A stretch of DNA of 27,681 nucleotides, taken from assembly GCA_050699055.1 (NCBI GenBank), contig JBOHCT010000030.1:1-27681 (forward strand), written 5' to 3'. The position numbers and the translations under genes are program-made. Every line of letters starts with the position of its first letter. Positions within the stretch are counted from its first letter, which is position 1. The notes under the pieces are model-generated. The model saw only the letters and a list, made by a program, of their open reading frames with translations, made no database searches and was not told the DNA's origin. This document shows, piece by piece, positions 13,990 to 22,059 of the stretch. The DNA comes from JBOHCT01 sp050699055. GTDB lineage: Bacteria > Actinomycetota > Actinomycetes > Streptosporangiales > JBOHCT01.

Positions 13990-15483
13990 TCACGTGCCCT
14001 GGACGACGACGCCCGCGACCTGCCCCTGGAAGCCGTTCTGGACCGCAGGCAGCTTCGTCAGCCATACGAGAAGGTAGCGCGCGTGCGCAGGCCTGACGGG
14101 CCTGAGTGTGACGTCCTCGCCGGTGTTGTTCGCTCGTGCCACCGTCCGCATCGTGCCCGGGTCGGTAGGCGGCTCGTCTGACACGCGCAGCTGGACCGAC
14201 GTGCCCTGGCCGACCAGGTGGAGCCGCACCCTGGAGACAGAAACCGGCTTGCCCATGTCGAGCAGCAGCCCGACTCCCGGCTTGAGGCCGCCGAGGTCGG
14301 GCCTGCTGTAGTAGGTCTGCGTCGACCACGCGGTCTGCGGATTGCCGTCGACCGCGCGGGACGCCTCATCGGAGTTCTCCTGCCCGTCTCCCGGCGGCGG
14401 GTCGTATGCGTGGACCCCGCTCACCGGAAGGGCATGGACGTTCGGGCCGGGCTCCGCGGAACTCGGGTTACGCCTGGGGTGCTGGGTGTCGCCGGCCCGG
14501 ATCCCCAGCAGCTGCCACCCGCCGAAGCCGACCGCCGCGACGATCAGCACTCCCACGACACCGAGGAGAAGGGTGCGGCCTCGGGGGCCTCTCTCCGCCC
14601 GCCGCATCTCCGGGTAAGCACCCGGATAAGCGGCGGCCCGGGGCGCGGACAGCGGGAGTGAGCGATCGGGGTCCCTTGGCGCGTACGAAGGCTCTGGAGG
14701 AGGAGGAGGCGGCGGCGCCGGCCGCGGCACATCGGCGAGTACCTCGGCGACCGCCGCGGGGTTGGTGAGCGGTGCCCGGCCGTGGTCGCCCTGCTGGCCC
14801 AGCGAACGCTCCACGATCGCGTCGAGGGTGGGCGAGATGCCGGCCCGTACTTGATGGACGCTGCAGAGGTGGCCGTTCACGTGCGGGGCCGGAGGGAGGC
14901 CGCGGTAGTCGCCGTCGGGCCAGTGTGCCGTCAGCGCGGCGTAGAGCAACGCGCCGAGCGCGCGGGAATCCACGACGCCGGGGTCTTCTGTGGTGGCGGT
15001 CCCCGCTACGGCCGCCGCGATGGCCAGCCCGGTGATCTTGACCGCCCCGCCCCTTGTCCAGATCACAGCGTCGGGGTTCAGCCGAAGGTGGGCGAGTCCC
15101 CGCGCGTGCGCGACCGCGAGAGCCTCCGCGGTCTCGCCGACGAGAGCGGCCGCGCGTTCGGGCTCTAGCGGGCCGCCCGCCAGCAGATCGGACAGGCGCT
15201 CACCGCTGATCCACTCGGAGACGACATACTGATAGTCGCCCGTGTCGTCGGCATCGAACACCTGTGCGAAGCGGGAGTCGGTGACCCGGCTGGCCGTACG
15301 CGCGGCGGCGACCACCTGGCGTATGCGATCGAACTCCGGGGCGAAAGTGCGCACGGCGACAGGACGGGCCAGCGGCTCGTCGACGGCCTTCCACAGGGTG
15401 GAGCCGCCTGCCTCGCTGACCCGCTCCTCAAGCGTGTACCGCCCGGCCAGGCGGGTGCCGGGTTCGACGGTGAACGTGCTCAT
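13990..15483 (-). CDS. MurJ-associated membrane pseudokinase with external discoidin-like domain
   Basis: A 497-residue protein: kinase-like domain (about 10-250), Pro-rich linker with seven consecutive prolines, a membrane helix (about 303-325) and an external beta-rich domain (about 350-497). The external part has AVDGNPQTAWST and LLLDMGKPVSVSRVRLHLVG, typical of discoidin/F5-8C-like folds. The kinase domain has lost the catalytic residues: VAIK lysine is R45 (VAVR), HRD is H132-L-R, and DFG is I150-T-G. It is therefore a pseudokinase. In M. tuberculosis the equivalent domain is fused to MviN/MurJ (Rv3910) and, when phosphorylated by PknB, recruits FhaA to limit lipid II export. Here it is a separate gene directly after murJ. 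ATG 15483 begins the conserved STFTVEPGTRLAGRY; the frame is open to 15600. Confidence 0.85.
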   Translation of the reverse strand: MSTFTVEPGTRLAGRYTLEERVSEAGGSTLWKAVDEPLARPVAVRTFAPEFDRIRQVVAAARTASRVTDSRFAQVFDADDTGDYQYVVSEWISGERLSDLLAGGPLEPERAAALVGETAEALAVAHARGLAHLRLNPDAVIWTRGGAVKITGLAIAAAVAGTATTEDPGVVDSRALGALLYAALTAHWPDGDYRGLPPAPHVNGHLCSVHQVRAGISPTLDAIVERSLGQQGDHGRAPLTNPAAVAEVLADVPRPAPPPPPPPEPSYAPRDPDRSLPLSAPRAAAYPGAYPEMRRAERGPRGRTLLLGVVGVLIVAAVGFGGWQLLGIRAGDTQHPRRNPSSAEPGPNVHALPVSGVHAYDPPPGDGQENSDEASRAVDGNPQTAWSTQTYYSRPDLGGLKPGVGLLLDMGKPVSVSRVRLHLVGQGTSVQLRVSDEPPTDPGTMRTVARANNTGEDVTLRPVRPAHARYLLVWLTKLPAVQNGFQGQVAGVVVQGT

Positions 15484-15628
15484 CTCCCACGCGGATCCAG
15501 GCGGATACCACCATGCGGACGACGGAGGTCTCGGACCGCGATCACCTTCCACTTTCGGTTGAATTCTTGGCAGTCGTAGGAATCGACCGCTCCCACCCAT
15601 GCTAGGACGCGGAAGGCCCCGATGTGGT

Positions 15629-17272
15629 TTACCTCGCCGCGACCTTGCGCGTCAGCATTCTTGTGACGGTGTCGAGCTCGGCCACGCCCAGGCGGCGGGC
15701 GATGAGGACGTAGAGAAGTCCGCCACCGGCCACCCCGACGACGATCGCGAGCGCCGACGTGATCGTCTCGGTGCCGAACGTCTGTGTGAACGCCAGTCCC
15801 ATCGCATAGGCGAACACGCCGCCTGGGACCACAGCCGCCGCGAGTTTGCCGAGCGTGGCGGCGATGTGGCGGCCGTCCAGCCTGCCGAGCCTTCGTCGCA
15901 GCACGAGCCCGGAGAGACCGGCCCCCACGATGTAGGACATCCCGTAGGCGAAGCCCAGCCCGACCACGATCCATCCGGTCGGCAGGGTGAGGAAGAACAC
16001 GACGTCGAGAGCGATGTTGACGGCCGTGGAGCAGACGTTGATGAGCGCTGGGGTGCGCGTGTCCCGTAGGGCGTAGAAGACGCGCAGCATGAGCTGGAAT
16101 GTGGAGAAGAACACCAGCCCGCACCCGAAGGCGGACAGCACGTACCCGATGAAGACCGCGTCCGGCACCGTGGTGCGCAGGTGGGCGAAGAGCACGACCG
16201 CGATCTGCGGCCCAAGCGCGAGAAACCCGACCGCCGCGGGAACGATCAGCACGGCGGCGAGGCGCAGCCCGCTCGAGAAGTCGTCACGGACGAGGTCGAG
16301 CCTGCCCTCGTCGGCGTGGCCGCTCATCCGGGGAAGCAGCGCGGTGATGATCGAGACCGCGACGATCGCGTGCGGAAGCGAGAAAAGCAGGAACGCGTAC
16401 ACGTAAGGCGTGTAGCCGGCGCCGTACCCGAGCTCAGCGTGGCGGGCCTGTACCCCCGCCGATGTCGCCAGCCTCGTGACGACGAGCAGCCCGAGCTGGT
16501 TGGTGAGGACGTAGGCCAGGATCCAGGCGCCGATGCGGGCGACCTCGGAAAGGCCGATGCGAAGGAAGTCGGCGCGCAGGCGGAGGCGAAAGCCCACCGC
16601 GCGCAGAGAAGGGACGAGCGTGAGGGTCTGCACGACGATACCCGCCGTCGTGCCGATCCCGAGCAGGCGGATCTCACCGGGTGTGATCGTGGCGGGCGAG
16701 ACCCCGCCGTGGGTGACAGCGAGGAACGTTGCCCCCACGGCGATGACGACGAGGTTGTTGAGTACCGGTGTCCACATCGGAGCCGCGAAGCGGCCCCTGC
16801 TTTGCAGGAACGCGCCGGCCAGGGCGCCGACGCCGTAGAAAAAGATCTGGGGGATGAAGAAGTGGGCGAGGCTGACGGCGACCTCGCGTTGGTCCGGGGT
16901 GAAGCTCCTCGCGTACACGGAGATGATCGGGCCCGCGGCGGCGACCGCCGCTACTGTGCAGACGAACAGTGCGATCGTGACGAGCGTGAGGAACCTCTGC
17001 TCGTACGCTTGGCCGCCGTCGGCGTCACGCCTGCGTGCACGGACGATCAGGGGGACGACGACGCTGGTGAGGATGCCGCCGAGCAGGAGTTCGTAGACGA
17101 TGTTCGGGATGTTGTTCGCGGTGTTGTAGGCGTCGGCGAGCGCGGTCGTACCGAGAGCGAAGGCGAGTACCGCGGTCCGCAGAAAACCGGTGACCCGCGA
17201 GACGACCGTGCCGGCCGCCATGATCGCGCTGGAGCGGAGGATGCTGTGCTCAGCCGCCGCCTGCGTGCTCAC
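15629..17272 (-). CDS. murJ: Lipid II flippase MurJ (MviN)
   Basis: A 547-residue multispanning MOP-superfamily transporter that flips lipid II across the cytoplasmic membrane. The first helices carry the signature VVSRVTGFLRTAVLAFALG, with the two arginines matching E. coli R18 and R24, and LADAYNTANNIPN with the Asp matching D39. About 14 hydrophobic segments follow. FFYALRDTRTPA and NVCSTAVNIALDVVFF are typical of the middle and later helices. There is no C-terminal kinase extension, in contrast to mycobacteria; that part is the next gene. The frame is open to 17320, but GTG 17272 has AAAGGA at five bases and is chosen. It overlaps the DUF6049 stop by 23 bp, indicating coupled translation. 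A 145-bp gap separates it from the pseudokinase gene. Confidence 0.95.
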   Translation of the reverse strand: MSTQAAAEHSILRSSAIMAAGTVVSRVTGFLRTAVLAFALGTTALADAYNTANNIPNIVYELLLGGILTSVVVPLIVRARRRDADGGQAYEQRFLTLVTIALFVCTVAAVAAAGPIISVYARSFTPDQREVAVSLAHFFIPQIFFYGVGALAGAFLQSRGRFAAPMWTPVLNNLVVIAVGATFLAVTHGGVSPATITPGEIRLLGIGTTAGIVVQTLTLVPSLRAVGFRLRLRADFLRIGLSEVARIGAWILAYVLTNQLGLLVVTRLATSAGVQARHAELGYGAGYTPYVYAFLLFSLPHAIVAVSIITALLPRMSGHADEGRLDLVRDDFSSGLRLAAVLIVPAAVGFLALGPQIAVVLFAHLRTTVPDAVFIGYVLSAFGCGLVFFSTFQLMLRVFYALRDTRTPALINVCSTAVNIALDVVFFLTLPTGWIVVGLGFAYGMSYIVGAGLSGLVLRRRLGRLDGRHIAATLGKLAAAVVPGGVFAYAMGLAFTQTFGTETITSALAIVVGVAGGGLLYVLIARRLGVAELDTVTRMLTRKVAAR

Positions 17273-19352
17273 GCTCGTCCTTTCTGCGATGTTCGTCGGT
17301 TTTGTTGTCCGTCGGGCCACGTCCTCCCGCCAGTGCTCTTCGTACCAGGCGCACGCCGACGGCCAGGAACAACACGGCGGCGGCGCCCCCGGTGATGATG
17401 AGCGCCGTGTCGCCGTACCCCGTCGCCCGCACGTCGACCTCGGTCGGCCGACCGTACGGCTCGCCCTGCGGGGTCGTGAGGCGAAGCGTCACGTGGGCGA
17501 CCCCAGATGCCGACGCGGTGATCGGCACCTTCACTGTCACCTTGTGCTCCGGACCGATCCGCAGCGGCGAACGGTACTCGCCGATGTCGAGGCGCGCACG
17601 GTTACGGGGGATCACCTTGAGCCCTACGGTGACTGTCCGGTCGCTCAGGTCGTTGGCGAGGGTGATCGGGACGGTGCCCTGTGAGCTGGCGAGCCGCAGT
17701 GGGCCGTGCGTAAGGATGCGTACGTCGCCGCGCCGCTTGTCGAGGGTGCGCGCGACCTCGCGGCGCAGGCGCACGCCCTGCTTGGGATGGTCGCGCCACG
17801 CCGAAGACTCGGTACGAAGGACCGCGAAGTCGAACGTGGGCGACCGGGGGGTCAGGATGCTCGTGAACCTGTCGAGTTTTCTGTCGATGGCCCGCACGTG
17901 GGCGAGATAGCGCTGGGGGAGCGCTTGCCGGCGGGCGGAGTTCGGATAGAAGAAGCCCGTGTGGGAGACCGGCGCCGCCTCCGTCGTCTCGAGCTTGTCG
18001 AGGGCGACCGGGTCCAGCCATGGCGCTTTGGCGGTGTCCGAGAGCAGGGCGAAGGGGAGTCCGGACCCCGGGCGCCAGCGCCGGGGCGGTGCGACGAGCA
18101 GCGTACGGGAACGGTTCGGTCGTTCGGCCGTGATCAGGGCGGTCTCGGCCAGGTACCGCTGCTCGGTGAGTGCGGCCGCCCCCGGCCGCGACGTGTCGCG
18201 GCCCAGGATGTCAGTGAGGACATGGTCGGCGAGCAGGACCTTGACAGTACCCCCGACCGAAGGTGCCTTCGCGACCGCGCCCGGGGTGAAGGTCAGTCGG
18301 CGGGCCGGGGGGAATGCCTGATCACGAACGACCACGGTGCGCACGCCGGCGATGGCGAGGTTGTCGAGAGCGTCCTGGGACAACCAGCCATCCGGGGGCC
18401 AGACGACATCGGGGGCCACGGCCTGATCCAGGATGCTCTCGCTGATGTGTGGGCCCTTGGTGATGGCGAATGTGAGGTTCCTGTCGAGACCGGCGCGGTG
18501 CAGGGCCATGATGTCCGGATCGGCGTACGGCAGCGAGACGACCGTGTCCCCTTGCGTGGCGTGCCGCATGTCGTGCAGCCACTGGCTAGCGGCACTGCTC
18601 GGTCCCCGCGCCTTGGAGCCGTCCTCGGTGGCGCGGGTGTGCGGGGCGGTCATTGCCCGCGCGGCCTGGAGCAAGGCCGGGTCGACAGTCCACATGAGCG
18701 GAACGGGTGACATCGACCCCGCTTCGACCAGCCGACTCAGCCGACCATCGGACCCGAACGCCTTCGACAGGCCGCCATCGATGAACGTGTCGCCGACCGC
18801 GCGATGCGGTTGGTCGACGATCGGCCACAGCCAGGCGATCCTCGTCGGTTTCGGCCGCCCGCTCGCCGGGACGAAGGGGAGGAACGTACGAAGCAGTCCC
18901 AGCCGCTGATCACCCGAGAGCGCCTCGATGCCGAGCGGATAGACGCCAAAGGACCGCAGGCCGACGCTGCCCGGTCGCACAGTGATCGTCCATCCCGCCG
19001 ACTCGCCAGGGGCGAGCGGGCCCGTGACGGGATGGGCCGTGTCGTACAGCGGACGGGTGAGGTCGATGTCGCCTTCGCTGTACTCTTGCAGCTCGCCGCG
19101 GCTGACGAAGGCGGAGGACGAGGAGCGCGCGCGTACGGCGATCCCCCGCAGAGGGTGTCCGCTGGTGTTCACGAGCCGCCCGGCGATCCGCACCTTCGAA
19201 TGCGGTCCGGGAGCCTTGGGGCTGATCGAGGTGAGCACCACCCTGACCGGTGGGGTGCTCCGTGGCGTCTGTGCGGACGCCGCCGCCCCCGGGATGATGA
19301 CGCAACCAGCGACGAAGACGGCCGCCACGATGCGCGCTCCCCGTCCTTTCAC
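17250..19352 (-). CDS. DUF6049 family exported, membrane-anchored protein (Rv3909-like)
   Basis: A 700-residue protein of unknown function, found upstream of murJ throughout actinobacteria. Residues 1-27 form a signal peptide (KGRGAR, a hydrophobic core, AxA before Q28). The body has an N-terminal Ig-like domain (about 35-160), a central alpha/beta region that looks like an inactive polysaccharide-deacetylase or glycosidase-type barrel (WLWPIVDQPHR, LPYADPDIMALHRAGL, PPDGWLS), and a C-terminal Ig-like domain. One membrane helix (about 649-670) precedes a charged cytoplasmic tail rich in Arg, Glu and Asp. Synteny suggests a role beside MurJ in peptidoglycan export. GTG 19352 is preferred because it keeps K2, R4 and R7 of the signal; GTG 19328 has the better ribosome binding site but loses them. 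Confidence 0.85.
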   Translation of the reverse strand: MKGRGARIVAAVFVAGCVIIPGAAASAQTPRSTPPVRVVLTSISPKAPGPHSKVRIAGRLVNTSGHPLRGIAVRARSSSSAFVSRGELQEYSEGDIDLTRPLYDTAHPVTGPLAPGESAGWTITVRPGSVGLRSFGVYPLGIEALSGDQRLGLLRTFLPFVPASGRPKPTRIAWLWPIVDQPHRAVGDTFIDGGLSKAFGSDGRLSRLVEAGSMSPVPLMWTVDPALLQAARAMTAPHTRATEDGSKARGPSSAASQWLHDMRHATQGDTVVSLPYADPDIMALHRAGLDRNLTFAITKGPHISESILDQAVAPDVVWPPDGWLSQDALDNLAIAGVRTVVVRDQAFPPARRLTFTPGAVAKAPSVGGTVKVLLADHVLTDILGRDTSRPGAAALTEQRYLAETALITAERPNRSRTLLVAPPRRWRPGSGLPFALLSDTAKAPWLDPVALDKLETTEAAPVSHTGFFYPNSARRQALPQRYLAHVRAIDRKLDRFTSILTPRSPTFDFAVLRTESSAWRDHPKQGVRLRREVARTLDKRRGDVRILTHGPLRLASSQGTVPITLANDLSDRTVTVGLKVIPRNRARLDIGEYRSPLRIGPEHKVTVKVPITASASGVAHVTLRLTTPQGEPYGRPTEVDVRATGYGDTALIITGGAAAVLFLAVGVRLVRRALAGGRGPTDNKTDEHRRKDEREHAGGG

Positions 19353-19410
19353 CGGACGTCCACTCGGGCTCTGTCGCGGGTGTCGGCCGGTGGCCGGGGC
19401 AAGAGACGGG

Positions 19411-19884
19411 TCACGACACGTCCTGTAGCAGCGCGGGAACGTTGTCGATCAGGCGTCGCTCGTCGTCGTATGCCAGAAGTTCTCGTGCGTCCTCGAGGGG
19501 GACCCAGGCAACCTCGGTGACCTCGACGTCGGCGTCGGAGAGCTCGCCTCCCTCAGCGACCATGAGGAAGTGGTGCACCGTCTTGTGGACGCGCCGCCGC
19601 TCGGCCATGAACCAGAAGTCGATCGTGCCGAGCCGTCCGACGACCCTCCCGCGGATGCCTGTCTCCTCCGCCACCTCGCGCACCGCGGTGTTCTCGGGGG
19701 TCTCGCCCTCCTCGACGTGACCTTTGGGGATCGACCACAGCAGTCGACCCTGCCGCCCGATACGCCCGATCAGGACCGCTTGCGGTGACCGCTCCAGGCG
19801 ATCCACGACGAGGCCGCCGGCCGAGGTCTCCTCGACTCGCCGGAGTCGGCGGCGGCGTCCGGTAGCGGGCCGTTGGCGGGGCAC
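19411..19884 (-). CDS. NUDIX hydrolase (MutT4-like)
   Basis: A 157-residue NUDIX pyrophosphohydrolase. The full catalytic box GX5EX7REUXEEXGU is present from G55 to I77 (G55, E61, R69, E70, E73, E74, G76). Flanking strands are ETSAGGLVVDR before it and TIDFWFMAERRRVHKTVHHFLMV after it (quoted as landmarks). The N-terminus is basic. Orthologous position to mutT4 (Rv3908) between pcnA and the DUF6049-murJ genes is clear; substrates could be modified nucleotides or nucleotide sugars, not decidable here. The GTG at 19884 is the only start that keeps the basic N-terminus. The gene lies 58 bp before DUF6049 and begins inside the 3' end of the YbaK frame. Confidence 0.92.
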   Translation of the reverse strand: MPRQRPATGRRRRLRRVEETSAGGLVVDRLERSPQAVLIGRIGRQGRLLWSIPKGHVEEGETPENTAVREVAEETGIRGRVVGRLGTIDFWFMAERRRVHKTVHHFLMVAEGGELSDADVEVTEVAWVPLEDARELLAYDDERRLIDNVPALLQDVS

Positions 19885-20417
19885 GGCTCGATGCTAGTGC
19901 GCGAGGTCGCTTGCCCCATGCGTTGTCGCGGCACGTGTGCGGGAAGGGTCAGAGCGATCGGCCGCGCTCCCGACACCGCGGCGAGGTCGACGACCCGGAT
20001 GCCGAGAGCAGTGCCGCCGTCGCCCGTCGGAACGTACACCACGTCGGCCGCCCCCGCCTCGTCGACGATCCTGCTGTCGATGAGGGGCTCGACCCGATCC
20101 GGCAGAAGAACGGGCGCGACCAGGCCTGCCGCATAGTCGGTCACGGAGTTGACGACGTGGGGCGCCGCCGGCCGGACGCGGCGCGCTCCGGCCGCGGCAC
20201 GCAGCGCGGGGAGAGACGGATGGTCTCCCGCACGGACCGCGAGGGCCACGAGTCTCTTGTCGGCGGCGTACACGCGCACGGCGAGGCACTGCCGCTCGGG
20301 CAGGCCGAGAACCTCGGGCAGCTCATCTGACGACGCGATGACACGGCGGAGCCGCACGATCTCGTGGTGGGTCTCATCCTCGAGGAGCATTCGATGGATG
20401 TCGAGCACATCTCGCAT
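19770..20417 (-). CDS. YbaK/ProX-like aminoacyl-tRNA deacylase
   Basis: A 215-residue protein whose first 160 or so residues match the YbaK/prolyl-tRNA editing fold: VLDIHRMLLEDETHHEIVRL, SSDELPEVLGLPERQCLAVRVY, HVVNSVTDYAAGLVAPVLLP, and late strands YVPTGDGGTALGIRVVDLAAV. Such proteins hydrolyse mischarged tRNAs in trans. The last 50 residues have no family counterpart and overlap the NUDIX gene by 115 bp in another frame, with less favoured codons (AGG, AGA, CTA). A shift into the other frame near position 19930 would instead end the protein at TAG 19894-19896, ten bases before the NUDIX start. Start ATG 20417 has GGCGAG six bases upstream. The gene is absent at this place in the mycobacterial layout. 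Confidence 0.75.
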   Translation of the reverse strand: MRDVLDIHRMLLEDETHHEIVRLRRVIASSDELPEVLGLPERQCLAVRVYAADKRLVALAVRAGDHPSLPALRAAAGARRVRPAAPHVVNSVTDYAAGLVAPVLLPDRVEPLIDSRIVDEAGAADVVYVPTGDGGTALGIRVVDLAAVSGARPIALTLPAHVPRQRMGQATSRTSIEPCPANGPLPDAAADSGESRRPRPAASSWIAWSGHRKRS

Positions 20418-20435
20418 CGCGAACTCGCCTTCGTC

Positions 20436-20451
20436 CGCACGTCATCGTGCG
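20436..20451. promoter_or_regulatory. Inverted repeat upstream of the YbaK-like gene
   Basis: CGCACG-TCAT-CGTGCG is a perfect 6-bp inverted repeat 19 bases before the YbaK-like start, inside the 169-bp divergent gap with pcnA. It may be an operator or a leader hairpin. Nothing else in the gap is decisive. Confidence 0.3.
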
Positions 20452-20572
20452 ACAGTCGGCCCGGTCCGCATACCCCTAACGACTGTAAGTCGGGTGCGAC
20501 ACGGTGTGAACCCCTCGGACGAGAGGATCACTCCCCACCGACTTGGGGCTCCACGCTCCGGCTCCCATGCCT

Positions 20573-20578
20573 TAGGCT
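20573..20578 (+). promoter_or_regulatory. Candidate -10 box for a leaderless pcnA transcript
   Basis: TAGGCT fits TANNNT and lies eight bases before the GTG at 20587, which lacks a Shine-Dalgarno sequence. This suggests a leaderless mRNA. No well-spaced -35 is seen. Confidence 0.3.
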
Positions 20579-20586
20579 CGTTGCCC

Positions 20587-22035
20587 GTGCCGAAGGAGCC
20601 CGCCAACCTCACCGAGGCGCAGCGCCGTGCTGTCGCGGAGCTGCTGCGCATCGCCCCTGTCGTCGACGACCTCGGTCGAAGGTTCGCGCGGGCCGGTCAC
20701 GAGCTGGCACTTGTGGGCGGCTCGGTGCGCGACGCGCTGCTCGGCCGGCTGGGCCACGACCTCGACCTCACGACGGACGCCAGACCTAAGGACGTCCTCG
20801 AGATCGCGGGCGGGTGGGCCGACGCCGTCTGGACGATCGGCATCGAGTTCGGCACCGTCGGCCTGCGCAAGGGCGAGTACACACTAGAGATCACGACGTA
20901 CCGCAGTGAGGCGTACCCGCACGACTCCAGAAAGCCTCAGGTCGCCTACGGCGACTCGCTGGACGACGATCTCGCGCGGCGGGACTTCACCGTCAACGCC
21001 ATGGCCGTACGCGTACCGGGCAACGAGTTCGTCGACCCTTATGCGGGGCTCAGAGACCTCGCCCGCGGAGTGCTGCGGACGCCGGGGCCCGCGACAGAGC
21101 TCTTCGACGACGACCCCCTGCGCATGATGCGGGCGGCGCGTTTCGCCGCGCGGCTCGGCTTCTCCGTCGCCCCCCCGGTACTGGACGCCATACGATCAAT
21201 GGCCGACCGGATCCAGATCGTCTCGGCCGAGCGGATCCGCGACGAGCTGTCGAAGCTCGTGTGCGCGCCGCGCCCGCGTCAGGGCATCGTTCTGCTCGTC
21301 GACACCGGTGTCGCCGACTACGTGCTGCCGGAGGTCCCGAAGCTGCGCCTCGAGACCGACGAGCACCACCGCCACAAGGACGTGTACGAGCACACCCTGA
21401 CGGTTCTGGAACAGGCGATCGCCTTGGAACCCGAGGACGATCGACCCGACCTGGTGCTGCGCCTGGCGGCGCTGCTCCATGACATCGGTAAGCCCAAGAC
21501 CCGCTCCTTCGGCCCCGACGGCACTGTCGGTTTCCACCACCACGAGGTCGTGGGCGCGCAGATGGCCAAGCAGCGCCTGACCGCCCTGCGCTATCGCAAG
21601 GACGTTGTCGCCGATGTGGCCAAGCTCGTCGAGCTGCACCTGCGTTTCCACGGCTACGGCAGGGGCGAGTGGACAGACTCCGCCGTACGCCGCTACGTCC
21701 GGGACGCCGGTCACCTGCTGCCGCGCTTGCACCGCCTGGTCCGCTCGGACTGCACGACCCGCAACAGGCGTAAGGCGCAGGCGCTCGCGCGCGCGTACGA
21801 CCATCTGGAGCGGCGCATCCAGCGGCTCGCCGCGCAGGAGGAGCTGGCCAAGATCCGGCCAGACCTGGATGGCAACGAGATCATGGAGATCCTGGGCGTC
21901 GGGCCCGGACCGTTGGTTGGTCGTGCCCGCCAGTACCTTCTCGACCTGCGGCTGGAACGCGGCCCTCTCGACAAGGAGGAGGCCGCGGAGGAGCTGCGCC
22001 GATGGGCCCGTGAGCAGGGCCTCGACCCCGGGTAG
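20587..22035 (+). CDS. pcnA: CCA-adding enzyme / poly(A) polymerase family nucleotidyltransferase
   Basis: A 482-residue class II nucleotidyltransferase fused to an HD domain. The active-site motif LVGGSVRD (42-49) is followed by the metal-binding D58-L-D60. RRDFTVNAMA (131-140) and the D-x-L-R-M-M-R-A-A-R-F block (176-186) are the other polymerase signatures. The HD domain has H298-D299 in LLHDIGKP. In actinobacteria this family generally repairs the tRNA 3' CCA end; poly(A) activity cannot be excluded from sequence. The frame is open far upstream, but the protein pattern begins at GTG 20587 (MPKEPANLTEAQRR). It is divergent from the YbaK-NUDIX-murJ run, matching pcnA (Rv3907c) in M. tuberculosis. 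Its stop lies 20 bp from the convergent MFS gene stop. Confidence 0.93.
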   Translation: MPKEPANLTEAQRRAVAELLRIAPVVDDLGRRFARAGHELALVGGSVRDALLGRLGHDLDLTTDARPKDVLEIAGGWADAVWTIGIEFGTVGLRKGEYTLEITTYRSEAYPHDSRKPQVAYGDSLDDDLARRDFTVNAMAVRVPGNEFVDPYAGLRDLARGVLRTPGPATELFDDDPLRMMRAARFAARLGFSVAPPVLDAIRSMADRIQIVSAERIRDELSKLVCAPRPRQGIVLLVDTGVADYVLPEVPKLRLETDEHHRHKDVYEHTLTVLEQAIALEPEDDRPDLVLRLAALLHDIGKPKTRSFGPDGTVGFHHHEVVGAQMAKQRLTALRYRKDVVADVAKLVELHLRFHGYGRGEWTDSAVRRYVRDAGHLLPRLHRLVRSDCTTRNRRKAQALARAYDHLERRIQRLAAQEELAKIRPDLDGNEIMEILGVGPGPLVGRARQYLLDLRLERGPLDKEEAAEELRRWAREQGLDPG

Positions 22036-22059
22036 CCGTCGATCGGCGTTCCCGGCTAC
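22032..22059. terminator. Bidirectional hairpin containing both convergent stop codons
   Basis: GTAGCCG (22032-22038) pairs perfectly with CGGCTAC (22053-22059) around a 14-base loop. The pcnA TAG (22033-22035) and the MFS gene TAG (22058-22056 on the minus strand) sit in opposite arms. A shared terminator for both genes is the simplest reading. Confidence 0.5.

Noticed and set aside
20460..20500. Classical -35/-10 promoter in the YbaK/pcnA gap
   Set aside because: TTACAG-like and TATG-like elements exist but are not at 16-18 base spacing.
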